Below are positions 35,323 to 48,412 of a stretch of 64,000 nucleotides of DNA, piece by piece. The stretch lies in the NCBI RefSeq assembly GCF_003369915.1, contig NC_046674.1, forward strand, positions 30,259,657-30,323,656. Direction: 5' to 3'. Position numbers and translations under genes: made by a program. Source of the stretch: Drosophila miranda. Its lineage: Eukaryota > Arthropoda > Insecta > Diptera > Drosophilidae. Positions within the stretch are counted from its first letter, which is position 1. The number at the start of each line of letters is the position of its first letter. A model generated the notes under the pieces. That model searched no databases, had not been told where the DNA came from, and saw only the letters and a list, made by a program, of their open reading frames with translations.

Positions 35323-36977
35323 GCTAAAGTCGATTGAATCGATTGAATTAATCGATGATTAATTGGTCAACTTCTGCCGAAAAATATTTGTAGCATCATT
35401 GTCGAATTATACATTCAATTATACATTGAAGCCTGTACTGTCCTTAAAAATGGCGTTAATTAAATTCATATCCATGACCATTGGGGTATGCAATGTGAAT
35501 TTCAAAAAACGAAAATCAGTAAAAAATGGCTCCCTGATTTTGTTTCAGGTTTTGTTTTCACCAATTTGCAGGGAAAGAAAAAAAATTAAAACAGTCGTCT
35601 TTGAAGAAGTTAGAAATAGTTATGCACGAGTATGTATATTTTATATATTTATATATACATATACATATATATTTTTTTTCTACATAAATTTGTGCGATGC
35701 CTTAAAACGATTTTTATTCATTCTCTTCGACTTTTTTGGCTTTTGCAAGTCACGACGTCACATGTCCAGCTAGAAGACCCCTCTCCCACTGCATAATTTT
35801 CTCACATGAGCAAAAAAATTACTGCAAATGAAAAGCGAAAGAAAATCCTGATTGATGGCCACACTAAACGGTTTTTGACTTTTTTGGTATTCAAAATGGC
35901 GGACAAAATACATGCCCATAAGTACATATGTACATATGTTCAATATAAAAACCACCTACTCTTTTTCTTTGTCCAAATTTATATCAAGATGCAAGTCTTT
36001 TCCTTCAATTCTCTTCATTAGGTTTCGAATACAAATTTTTCGTATTATAAAATGTTATAAACTGGGCAATGAACTCACCACACGGCCAGGCCACGCCTAC
36101 CCCCTGCAAGCAATGGGCACAAGGCCCCCGACATGCGATAGAAAGAGAGAGAGAGAGCGAGATAGTATGCACGCGACAGGGGTGTCGTTGTTCCTATGGC
36201 TATCCCTATCTGGCGCTCAGCAACAGACGACACTCCCACCCCAGGCCGCCCCCGGACGGCCAGCGCATCCATCAACGTCCCGTCGGCATTTTGTGACGTT
36301 GCAAAGGGGCACGGCACCGCACCGTCTATGAATTGTTAAAGCCGAAACAAAATGGAGAACGTTAATCAGTTAACGCATTCGAGCATGTAGGAAAGTCTTA
36401 CCAATTTATACCTTTGTGATATGTTCTAAAACATTGATAATATTAATTTGATATTCACTCGCTTAAACATTAATATCTTTTGTGGAGAGGAACTAGAACC
36501 TATTTCAGACACATACATATGTACATATTTACTTACACATAGTTAACGAGATTTGGATTTTATGAACTACGGAACCTAAAGAATACATCATTTTATTTAT
36601 TCTAGATTCTGGGAAATAAACATATGTACATATGTACATACGCATATATGTATATCGTTAGAAGTACTGTGGTCTGTCCGAGTTTATGCAAAGCTTCCGG
36701 CTGATCAGCACTCTTGAAAGTCTCAATCAGGCGGATATGACGGCACGCATCAATTAAATGAGCATTTAGGTGTGTTTTTGCAGATAATTTTTTAATGTAG
36801 AACTTCTGTTGTGTTTAATGGAGTCTTCAGTTGCTTGCATTCAGGTGCTCCAATACATAGTTAACTCAAAACAAGATTAATTTCAAAAATAATGTACATA
36901 TGTATGTGCAGCGAAGGTATAGTGCATAGTGTTAGGGGGGTTCTTAATGATGTTGCGTGTACAGCTAGCTATCAACT
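35323..36977. other. Intergenic, downstream of the enkurin-domain gene
   Basis: AT-rich, with TACATA/TATGTA runs near 35.65, 35.93 and 36.62 kb and one dispersed GC-rich repeat at 36.07-36.33 kb. No gene seen. Confidence 0.45.
36073..36330 (+). repeat. GC-rich dispersed repeat, copy 1
   Basis: Direct partner of 57830-58172. Shared words in order: ACTCACCACACGG, CAGGCCACGCC, GCGA(T/C)AGAAAGAGAGAGA, GGCTATCCCT(A/G)TCTGGC, ACGACACTCCCA and CGTCGGCATTTTGTG. The patch stands out as GC-rich inside AT-rich DNA. Confidence 0.7.
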
Positions 36978-38107
36978 TTACTTATATTTGCTAGAGTTGA
37001 TGTATAAGTTGGGCTTGGAGTAGACGCGTATCTCCTCATCTACGATAGCCAGCTCCTTGTCGATTTCTGCCTTGCGGCTGCGCACCCGCATAGTCTGTGA
37101 GGTGATGGGCATGTGATTTAGCTCACTAATGAGAACATCATAGCGCTTCTGTGCGCTGTTCAAGTGCCCAACACGATCCTGCTCCGCGTGCAGACTAAGA
37201 CCGGCAAGCTCGTTGGTCGCAGCCTTTTCGCGCTTCTCCTTCTCCAGCTTGAGCTCGCGGCGTTGGGATGTCATGGACGTAGTGCTAGCATTTGATGAAA
37301 AACGGCTGCGGCCACTGAGCACAGCCTCCTCATCCGAAGCGATTTCAGTTTTCAAATCAGTTTGCAACTCATTAATGTTGAAGCGACTGTGCTGTTGTTG
37401 TTTGCCATTTGTGCGAGGTGACAGCAGATCCTCGTCTTCATTTTTATCGTACCGACTGGACTGTTTGTAGTTTTTTTCGTATTTATTGGTGAGCTCACTC
37501 AGCATAGGTCCACCATCAAAACTGCATCTAAAAGATCAAAAAATTGGTAAATTAAGAAATGTGTTTCTTCTGCTTTCTCTTCTTACTTTTGCAGGGCTTT
37601 TGTAAGAAAGCGTTCATCGGTGATATCCTCTGTCTGTATGCCGATGCTTGTGGAGCTGTGTTGGATGCCGCAAGAATTGCAGCGCTCTGTATAGTTGTCC
37701 GGCGAATGTACCACATCTTTCTGTGGGTCATAAACCACAGGATTGCGCTTTTGAAAGCCGCCAAAGCGTTGGCCAGACTCTGGAGCGTCCACACCCAATT
37801 GGTAATGCGAGCGAGAGTTGTTGCGGTTGCGTGTCATACTGGTTTCCCGGGTGTTTTGTCTGGATACCGATACTGGGGGGGGTTTTCCTCTTTTCGATTC
37901 CCGTACCTCGGAGTCCGAGCGACGCATAGGTGTCGGCATCCATGCAGGACGCACCGGCTCCTTCGCTGCTAGTTTTTTACTTGTTGATTTTTCCAGGGAG
38001 CTCAAGCTCACCTTATTCTCATTGAGAAAATCGCGGCCCCGAGTAGATCGCGGCACTGATGAAATGTTTTTCATCGTGGGTGTCGGGCGATTTGATGTGT
38101 TTGACAT
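36978..38107 (-). CDS. Enkurin-domain protein, ENKD1-like
   Basis: Two exons on the minus strand, 38107-37587 and 37527-36978, encode about 356 residues. The N-terminal half is basic and Ser/Arg/Asn-rich (predicted disordered). A middle block has CNSCGIQHSSTSIGIQTED. The C-terminal 60 residues match the enkurin domain: a coiled stretch, then ELNHMPITSQTMRVRSRKAE, then a DKELAIVDEEI helix and an SKPNLYI end. Enkurin-domain proteins bind tubulin or calmodulin at cilia, sperm tails and microtubules; ENKD1 is the closest in layout. The function in flies is not shown by the sequence. The intron is 59 bp and joins K|CSFDGG in frame. TATCGA at 38244 may belong to its promoter. Confidence 0.85.
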
Positions 38108-41100
38108 GATCCGACGACTGTATAAGTACCACTAAGTACAGTACGGAAATATGTATGGTACTAGGAAAAATCGAATATTTTGTTTGTAGTTAGTCGAGCT
38201 GCGTTGTTGAATGCTTTGAGTTTTTCTTGTTTACTGACAACTATCGAAAGCACACTTGTTTTTCAATAACGTAACGTCAGGTAAGTTTTTTGGAGTTTAT
38301 CTTTCAAATCGTACGTTCAATTATTGTCCTTTTTTGACTAAATACTTAACTTAATTACTATGCAAAAATATACATTCGTTTTTTCTTTATAATATTTTGT
38401 CGTACGAGCGAAACATAAAGCCAGATTGGAAATGCCCATATGTACTATGTTACCTCTTTGATTCTCAGACTTTCTTAAGCTATTGTGGTATTATTATGAT
38501 ATGATTAATACTTACAGCTATTTACATGGTCAAACTGTTTCATTATGTATTTGAAAAGAACAATACAATTTCATATTTAATTTGGTGGGTTCTATAAACT
38601 TTGATTTTCCGCTCATTTTGGGACATCCCTTCCTGTATTTACACCAAAGACTGTTACCTACGGGCTACTTGTTATATACTTATTATACTTCTACTTTCTT
38701 ATTATCTCTATAAAAGTTTAACAGAAGCTACCCAACATTGAGATTTCTTTTTATACGTTGCAACTACCCCTGAGGACTCCCCTACTCTGTACATATGTAT
38801 GTATGTTTGTACTTATCACCATACTCGATCTGTGGAATGAACCATGAGTTTTCATTGAACAATTTACCATTAAAGTTTGTATCCAAATTTTCCATCATGG
38901 ACAGAATGAAGATGTACAGCATGAGTCAGAATTGTCTTTTTTATACCCGATGGTCGAAGAGTATAGGGGTATATTAGATTTGTGGCGAAAGTGGATGTGT
39001 GTAACGTCTAGAAGGAAGCGTTTCCGCCCCATAAAGTATATGTAATTGTTTGACGCCTAGTTCTCAGAGCCTATAATGCACTTGTGGAATCCACAATTAT
39101 AACGATACGGGAAAACCAAAAACGGAGAATCATAGAGAATAACCATATATTATTATAGCCAGAAGTAAAAAATAAAACTGCAGTGATTACGCAACGCCTT
39201 CCACGCGCTTAGTGGTCTGATGAACTACATACATAATTAGGGGACAAAAATGAGGATCACATCAGAGAAATTATTATATATGTATATATGTACATGTACA
39301 TATACATATATACATACATAAATATGTATGTAGGACGAAGAAAATCTTGGATCTGGGACTGACGATGAGAACAAAGGGAGAGCCTATACAAATGGAAGCT
39401 ATTAAGAAGAAATATAAAAATTAAAGCTATGACCAGAAACAGTTCCATGGATGAGTCAGAGATTCCACGACGACTGGGAATAGCCCTTATATTCAAATTT
39501 TATATCTGCATATTAAAATTTTCACTATACGTACTTCTAGGGTCAGCCCCATGTCACTCTTTCTCGACCTCATCCTACGCGAAGTATGAACCCCGCACTT
39601 TTTAAGAGCTTAGGGGTTGCAATTCTAAGTAATATCCCAGAATTTTAGGATGGTTTCCCGTTTGGGGACAAATATCGCATGTTTGCTTGGAAAACGCTTT
39701 CATTGTGTTGCCTAAAATGGTGGCAAAGGGTGTGCCTGTTCTCGTGCTTATGTTCCGCCGGAAGGTGAAGTGTCACATTTTTCTTAACACATTTATACAC
39801 GCTTATGCTGCGATTATTTCGCAACTGCACAAATATTTATACAAACACCCCCGAAATATTACCGCTTAACTCCCTTGGATCCCTTTAAAAACATGTGACT
39901 CCCAAAAGACTAATGAAAATCTGGGAAAGCCGCTCCTATCGGTTCTCCTTGGCGGTACGAACAAGGGCAGCACGAATCGTTTCTCCACTGCATAGACCCA
40001 ACAAAGGACTCTGACTCTGCCAAAAAAGGGATTGTGCAGAAGTGGCAGGGTTCGAGGGGTGGTTACACATGAGAGCTTCGGGCGAAGAGGAACAGAATAT
40101 TATAATCAAGGGGAACTACAGAAGACGTTTAGGGGGTGAGATTTGATCAACGATCTATTGTCAATGTCTGGCCCCGCCTTAGAGCTATAAAATTGGTGAG
40201 CCGCTACCACAGTCGCCGTCGCCGTCGTAGTCAGGCGTCGACTGCAGGACTTTTATGCATTCAATTGAAGGTTTTTTATTTGGAAAATGGTGTAGGAACA
40301 CGACAGGCACGCGTATTACTGGGACATAGACAGAAAGGCTATAAGACAGGGAGTAAGAGCGAGAAGGAAGTATAAGGGTGAGTAAAGCACGCGCAAAGCA
40401 ATTTACGCTCATTATACATTTTTCATTTTACGAAATGCAAAGAGCGGACGCACACACACACGTACTTAAATATCCATGACCGCACACATGTTTAAGACGC
40501 AGCGCACAATCGTTCGCTCGCTCGCTCATACTTCCGACCCCCAAATAACAAAACCCAACAACAATTGTGCCCCAACGAGTGTATGGCAATTAATTTAAGC
40601 GAAAATGAGAGGAATGGGAAGAGACCTGGAGCGCATGCTCGGGCCGGGTCTGCTTTTTATACAGTTAAACGCCAGGGTGAAAGAAGAATAAGCAAAGAAG
40701 AGACACGACTAACAAAAAAATAAAAAAAAAATAAAAAACCGAAAAAACTTCAAGTGGAGCCAAAAGGAAAAATCCACAAACACACACACGACTGTCTCTT
40801 AGCAATGCTGAGAGCGAGAGAGCATTAATGCAAATACAAGCAGAGTGTGTGCGGTTGTTGGGTGGGGGGTGGTTGGGGTGAGTGGGGGGACGGCAGCAGA
40901 ACCTAGCAAGCGTAAAAATAATATGGCGGCGGCTAAGAATCGGAAAAAAAGCAACGGTCTCATCAACATCAGAAAACGCGTCACTAGCAGCGCTGGCCGA
41001 ACAGCAACAAAGGCTAAAGAAAAAGCAAAAGCAAAAACAGCGACATCGGCAATCATCGACGGAAAACGATGAACGCCTGTGTAGCAATGCGGCGCTGGTT

Positions 41101-43111
41101 GGCAGAGGGGGAAAGACAAGAGCCCACAGAAAAGCACACATACAAACGCACATGGCACACAAAGAGGTTACAAAATGAAAAATGGAATGCCAGAGACAGG
41201 CACAGTGGGACACGACTTGTTGGCACGGAGTAAAACAGATTACTGTATTCAGATTCAGATGGGGTGATTTAATATTAAAAAATATATACATGGTGGGTCC
41301 CGTTATCCTGCCGCCTAGTTGTACATATAATAATTATTAATTACATACATGTTATTTGATATACCAAATATTTAACGATTATTAGACATATGTATACTTG
41401 GTGAGTATTTGGTGACCGATTTTTTCTGTGATTGCCTCACCGTGCACACGTTGACGGCCTCTGCGGCGTGTGATGTTCACAGCAAAACAAAAAAATGCAA
41501 TCCAATAATAGTCGAACGCACGCCACTGTGCGTTCGAGGGAGCAAGCAAAAAACATTTCACTTTGGGCCTTGCTGCGCATACGCTACCTCGCCCCGTCTC
41601 TCCGGCTGTGATCGACAAGCAGAGCTAATAATAAAATAAAGCTAAAGCCGAATGGAACGACTGAAGGTGTGGAATGGGAATGTGAAGCGGAGGGTCGCGG
41701 CAGAGCAGGGGAAGCCAGGTAGGCCGTTGGGCCGCAGTCCCGATGGTGGTGGTGGTGGTGGTGACAAATGCGAAATGAAAAAAGAAGATGAAGTATAGCA
41801 GGCAAGCCAGCAAACAAGCAACAATCGGAGGAGGACGACAGGGTAGACATTCGAGTGTACAGACACAGAAAACTGGATTCGGTTGTAGAAGATGATGAGA
41901 ATTCGTCGGGGTGGTTGAGAGCGCGCACACATATATGTATAACCAGCACACATGTACGCCAGCTGTAGCCTCGTTTTCCTGCGTCAGTGTGTATCTGTGT
42001 GGTGTCGTTCGTCGTTTGTTTCTTTTCAACCCCAAACCATGCGATAGCGAGCACAGGCCATCGCAGTCGTACTTGGCGCTCGATTGCGTTGCTTGTACTG
42101 CCATTCCACTCGCACCCGCGATTTTCAGTATAGAGAAAAGTTATCGCTGTGTTGCATAGGTGTGAGAGAAAACTGGTTTCGCATGCCCCAGCTGCCCGCG
42201 TCGCGCCGCCGGCCCCGCATTCAACCACACCAACACCAACACATGCGCACTTCATTTTGTTTCGCAGCGCTGCCGCTGCCACTGCCGCTGCCACTGCCGC
42301 TGCTGCTGCTACCGTGTCTTCCCGCTATCGTCTGCGCGCGTCTCAGTCCTAAAATCCACTTGGCAGAGTTCGGTATTCGGTATTCGGTCTGTGCCTCGAC
42401 TCCGCGCGCAATCATACGCTGTTGCTGTATGCCGTTCCATTTATAATAACGATACTTTTTTTAATTTTTTATAATGCAACGCAGAACTAGTGTGTGGCTT
42501 AGAAGAAGTGAATGCTAAGGCAACAAAACAAAAGAAAACCCATGATGTCGCGAAACAAATGTGTGTGCAGGCGACGCGTCGCTGCCGACGTATACAAACC
42601 TAGAGCTGTCGCGTTTTATGTAAGATCGCGTGCACAGGTGCCCCCAACACAGCGCCCACAACAAATGTAATACATTGAAAAAAGAGCAGCATTCACCGAG
42701 ACGACAACGTCGCCGCCGACATTGCAGTGAGAGTGAGTGGGAGCGGGAGCTACGTCGTTTATACTGTCCAGCACACCACCCAAATACAGCACTTAACGCT
42801 GCTGCTGACTTGTTTTTGTGTACACTTTTTTGTTGTCTTGTGTTCTACGTTCGTTTATTTGTTGTTTTGACTGTGCGTATGTCTTAGGTTTATTGGCTGT
42901 GTATGTGTGTTTTGTGTTTGCATAGTGTTAAAAATCAAAATAGTTGAAGAAACTAAACGAAAAGGCCACGGCAATATGCTATTATTAACAAAAACAAGCA
43001 TTACCGTCGACGTCGTTGCCGCAAACAACAGAACGCTGCTGCCTCTGCCGTCGTCGCCGCCGTCGCATGCATAACTTTAATTTTTTTAATATATTGTTTT
43101 TATTTTGAATA
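38108..43111. other. Divergent intergenic region, enkurin-domain gene / polyhomeotic
   Basis: Five kilobases. The first 2 kb are AT-rich, with one inverted copy of the dispersed repeat. The part from about 40 kb is GC-richer and contains GAGAG and GCCAT words (see findings) and CGT/GCTGCC short tandem runs at 42270-42320. It should contain the ph promoter and 5' UTR. Long but low-complexity frames are rejected. Confidence 0.45.
38943..39170 (-). repeat. Dispersed fly repeat, inverted partial copy
   Basis: Begins TTATACCCGATGG at about 38941 and runs into GTGGATGTGTGTAACGTC and AGGAAGCGTTTCCGCCCCAT, i.e. the reverse complement of the 3' end of the copy at 32870-33537. It carries an internal deletion. 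Confidence 0.65.
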
Positions 43112-46100
43112 ATGGATCGTCGTGCATTGAAGTTTATGCAGAAAAGGTATTATTTTTCGTTTGTTCTTTTGTTAGCTTTCTTTTTATTTCCAAATAAATG
43201 AAATTGTTTTTTTTTTTTTCCGCAGCTGCAGCGCCTGGGCGGCGAAGTTGCAGCTAATGTGTACATATCTTTATTTGTAGCATTATTTTTGTACAATACT
43301 TACTTGAATTTGTTTGTTGCACCCGCGAGCGGTTTTGATATGATAAATACCAAGAAAATCAGAAAAAAAATTACTATGATACATATGTAGATGTAGATGC
43401 AGGGATGTGTGTGACTAGTGTGACCCTCCCTTACTTAAAAGCGTAGTTTTCCCCGCTGTATGCACACTTTTTTATTGTAACTTTATTGATTGTTTATTGC
43501 TAGGGGATCGATTCAATCACTATTACTGAAATCGCTTTTGAACACTGGCCCGGGAGCACAGGCAACAATTTCGCAAGTTCCTAAACCAGTTTTTGTCCCC
43601 CCCCTCTATTGAAGCGCATTGTTGTCAACGAATTTCGCAATACATGCCCCTGCCCCGTGTGTATGCGTGCGTCTACTCGTGGTGGTTGATTCCCTTTCGT
43701 GGTCTTTGCCACAAACAATATTGAAACGAAAAGTTCGTAGCCAAAACAAAAAATACTGTTTTTTTGTTGTATGGTTTAAACTTAATCTGTAGGGGGCAAC
43801 TCTACTCTGCATATTCTCTCCCGCTCTGACTTTGTCCCTAGAAATGCGGTCTCATGCCGAAGTAAACCAAAATTCAAAATCGTGTGGCCGCTAAGGGCTG
43901 CAAAAATAAAAATAATATTGTGAATTTAAAAAGCATTTCTGTCAGAAATTTAAATTATGATAAAAAAGAGTATGATTAAATTAGAATGATATTTACTGTG
44001 ATGCATAACATATAAAAAAATGTACTTTGTGTATTTTCCATGAGCTGACAACCCTGGTGTGTGGTGTTTGTGTGTGTGTGTGTGTGTGTGTACAAGTGGA
44101 GTGGCCATCGGTTTATCCCGCTCACTCGCATCCATTCTTACATTTGGATGGCAAAACCCGTTTTGTTTCAATCAATATGTTGTCATGTTGTATTCCCGAC
44201 TCTGTTTTTCGTTCTCCCCCGCATGTCTGCACTGTGGTATTCTTCTCCTCATCGTTGCATGCATGATTACCTCTGCATCCTGCACTGGCTCTATGACCCT
44301 GTACCAGATTTTTGTTATTTTATTTTGTGCTCTCTCTCTCCTTCGGACTCTTCATTCTCCTCCTCCCCGGCGCATGCTCTCATGTTTTTGTATTGTTTCC
44401 CCCGCATTTCTATCATTCCTTCTTGAAACTCATTATCCAGCGGTTGGGTTGGTGATGGAGAACGAAATAGAATTGATGGTGGTGCTGGACTTGTAGAGTT
44501 TCCTCCAGTCACACGCACACATACACGAACATTGTACCAACACTAACCAGTCTTTGGGCTGTACATACATACGTTTACCCTCTATTGCCGGTAAAGATGA
44601 GGCAACTTCGTCGTCTGTCTGGTACGGCGTCTGGTCAGATTTCAATTTTCTGCACAAGGGTGGGTGGGTGGTTGGTGTTTTGGTACACACATACATGCTC
44701 ACACACACACAAACACACCCTGCCAGACCGCTGCCACCCGCCCACCGTTTTTCAAGGGTAATGTAATACGAGAACCAAACCAAAATGCAGGGTCCGCTTT
44801 TGCTTTACAGATTCCCTCCCTTCTGTCCTTCCCTTATATGGTTCTCGCTAAAATAGCCAGAGGGTTAGCGCGGGGTAGCGGGTCGGGATCAGCGCCTTTA
44901 ATAGAAACTCTAACAATTTGTTTCTCCCAATCATGAGCCCGTGGTAGCAACTGTCTGCATTTTTGGTTGATTGATGGAACGTCCTTGAACTCGCGCCTCC
45001 ACACGAGGCAACATCAGTTTCGGTCTTGATATTGGTTTTACGCTAGCCGTATCCGGATGTCGTCTGTCGTCAGCTGTCTTTCCGGTTAGCTATTTTGTCA
45101 GACACGAACCGAACGGGTGTGCAGTTTCTCACATGGAAAGACTTAAAAAAGCGGGAAACCGTAGATAAGGATCGATTGCACTTGCTACCCCTTTAGGTCT
45201 ATGCAAAGGACATATGTATGCAGTACTGCTCTATCTCTTTCCCCGTTTGCCATGGGAAAAGCCCTTTTGCATGTAAACAATTTTCATTGTATGCAAAAGA
45301 AGGGTGGGGCGTATAAAGTTTTTTCGGGGTGGTGGCAGCCAGAATAGCGAAAAACTGTTTAGGTCCCCGAAACAAGAACAATATTGTTTATGGATGTTTT
45401 ATGGGATCATTAGCCAAATGGGATTCACGGGAAATGCCTTAAGATATCCATAGGTATCCATATCAAAGATCAATTTTATGTATGTTCCTCAAGTGTAAAG
45501 ATAGCCAGATCGATCTAAGGTACTTTACCTTCTCAAAGTTTTCTGTCGAAACGGAATAAGTGGACATGGCACTGGACGTAAAGGAAGAAGAGTAGTGTCG
45601 GTCTGTGCTGCCTAAACAGTTGGAAGTAAACTCATGGGAAAACAAAAAAGCGGGAACGTTGCGAGTCGCGGCAAGGGCAGTGGCTCTACATTTATACACG
45701 ATGCTCAGTTAGTAGATTTACTCTTTTTCTCTATTCTCACAACAACTCCAGCCGTTTAATGCTCGGAAACGCTTTCTTCTGGGTGTTACAAACATCCACT
45801 TCTACCCCAAATATAAGATACCTCTATGCTCTTTTATAATATCGAAGAATATTTTGCGGCATGCGAAAAACTGTTTTGAAACACCCTCACCCTGTTGTCC
45901 ATTCTTCTCTAATGTGAATGATCTCGTTGCTGGAGTTGTGCCGATGCAGCTGTCCCCCATGCAGTCCCCCCTATCGCTATTTCTAAATTTCTGGCCTTTA
46001 GCTTTTGCTCTCCGTTTGAGTGCATTACTGAGCTGATCCTCTCTCTTTCGCGCTCTCTCATCAGAAGCTTTTGTTTGCGCACTCTCTGGTGGCGGTGGGG

Positions 46101-48222
46101 GTATGGGTTCTGCCAACCTGTTTGCATTGGATTATTGTCTGGCGGAGAAGGGACCCCAACTTGTTTTCGGACAAGACAAGACCATTAGGAAAATATGAAT
46201 AAAATATGTTTGAGAATAAGAGTGTGTGTTTATTTTGGTTACATGTTTACTAATTTCTCTCTCCTCTTTTGCGTCTCACTCTCCCCCCCGCAGAGCGGAC
46301 ACAGAAAGCGAAACAACAACACCAGCAGCAGCCCCAGGATCCTCTTCAGTACCAGCTCCAGCAGGAGGCGGCACACTACCTCTAAAGGATAACTCGAATA
46401 TTCGCGAAAAGCCGCTACACAACAGTAACAACAACAATAACAGCTCCCAGCACCAGCAGCCACCCAGCAAGCAGCTCGAGCGGCCCCTGAAGTGCCTGGA
46501 AACGCTCGCACAGAAGGCGGGAATCACCTTCGACGAGAAATACGATGTGTCCAGTCCCCCGCATCCGGGTATCGCCCAGCAGCCGTCATCGACACCAGCC
46601 GCAGCCACAGTCACTGCCCAAGCCCATCGCAACGGAGGAGCCAACACAGGCGCTGGAACACCCCCCACTGCACGTCGTCACGCACACACACCGGTCACGC
46701 CGAACACCCCAAGCACCCCGAACACTCCAAACACTCACAACAGCAACCCACAGCAATCCCGACACAGCGGCAGCAGCCACACCATGGAGAAGTCACAGAG
46801 CCCCGCCCAACAGGTGGCGTCCGCCACGTCGGTGCCCCTGCAGATCTCACCGGAGCAGCTGCAGCAGTTCTACGCGAGCAACCCGTATGCCATCCAGGTG
46901 AAGCAGGAGTTCCCCACGCACACGGCGGGCACCACCACCACGGAACTGAAGCATGCGACGGGTTTGCTGGACGCCAGCCAGGCAAGCCAGTTGCAGCTCC
47001 AACAGCTCCAGCAGCTGACGGCGGCGGCAGCCGATGCAGCCGGGGGAAACGGTTCTGCGGGTGGTGGGGGAGGGACCCAGGGCGGAGGCGCACCCAGTCC
47101 GGCGAACCAGCAGGGACAGCAACAGCAACAGCACTCGACGGCCATTAGTACGATGTCGCCGATGCAGCTGGCGGCAGCCACCGGCGGAGTGACTGGTGAC
47201 TGGTCACAGGGTCGGACGGTGCAGCTGATGCAGCCTTCGACGGGGTTTATCTACCCGCCAATGATGATCTCCGGCAACCTGCTGCACTCCGCGGGCATCG
47301 GCCAGCAGCCCATACAAGTGATCACCGCCGGGAAGCCGTTCCAGGGTAACACCCCCCAGATGATCACCACTACCACACAGAACGCCAAGCAGATGATCGG
47401 GGGGCAGGGCGGGTTCGCAGGCGGCACCTACGCCATCCCTTCCAGCCAGTCCCCGCAGACGTTGCTCATCTCACCCGTCAACGTCATCTCCCACTCGCCG
47501 CAGCAGCAGCAGAGCATTCTTCAGTCGATGGTCGCCCAGCAACAGCAGCAACAGCAACAGCTCAACGCTCAGCAGCAGCAGCAGCTGACAGCGGCGGCAG
47601 CGGCTCAGCAGGCGGTGGCCATGGCCAAGGCGGGTGTGGGAGTGGGAGCTGATGCCCAGGGCAAGATGCAGGCACAGAAGGTGGTCCAGAAGGTGACGAC
47701 CACCACTAACACGGTGCAGGCAGCCTCGGCAGGCGCTGGCGGGGCACAGGCGCAGCAGCAACAGCAACAACAGACCACCACCCAACAGTGTGTCCAGGTC
47801 TCGCAGTCGACATTGCCCGGCGTAGGAGTGGGTGTGGGCGGGCAGCTGCTGAATCCGCTGGGCGGGTCGGGCGCGGGCCAGGGCCAGCAGATGCTCGGTT
47901 CCTGGTTCTGGCAGAACGGCCTGCAGCCCTTCGGCTCGAACTCCATTATACTGCGTGGCCCGCCGGACGGCACTCAGGGCATGTTTATCCAGCAGCAGCC
48001 AACCACGCAGACACTCCAGACGCAGCAGAACCGTAAGTGGCGGCATCCGCTAATGCAATCTGCTATCCGAGATCCAGAGCTTATTCCGATTTTCTTCCTC
48101 TTTCCACAGAGATCATCCAGTGCAATGTAACCCAGACACCGACCAAGCCTCGCACCCAACTGGAAGCTCTGGCCACCAAGCAACAGCAGCAACAGCAGCA
48201 ACAACAGCAGCAACAACAGCAG

Positions 48223-48269
<47 letters not shown>

Positions 48270-48350
48270 ACAACAGCAGCAGCAGGCGGCGGCCAATTGC
48301 CAGGCGCAGCAGCAACAACAGCAACAGCTAGCGGTAGCCACAGCTCAACT

Positions 48351-48412
<62 letters not shown>

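Noticed and set aside
37559..37972. A plus-strand 137-codon frame
   Set aside because: It is antisense to the enkurin-domain gene and crosses its intron without regard to it.
40665..41291. A 208-codon minus-strand frame
   Set aside because: It is dominated by Phe/Leu/Cys runs from A-rich low-complexity DNA, with no conserved motif or splice context.
45802..46116. A minus-strand frame of about 100 codons in the ph first intron
   Set aside because: It looks mildly protein-like (PIPPPPPES, RKREDQLSNALKRR) but overlaps the dispersed repeat end and pyrimidine-rich splice tract, with no start context or family match.
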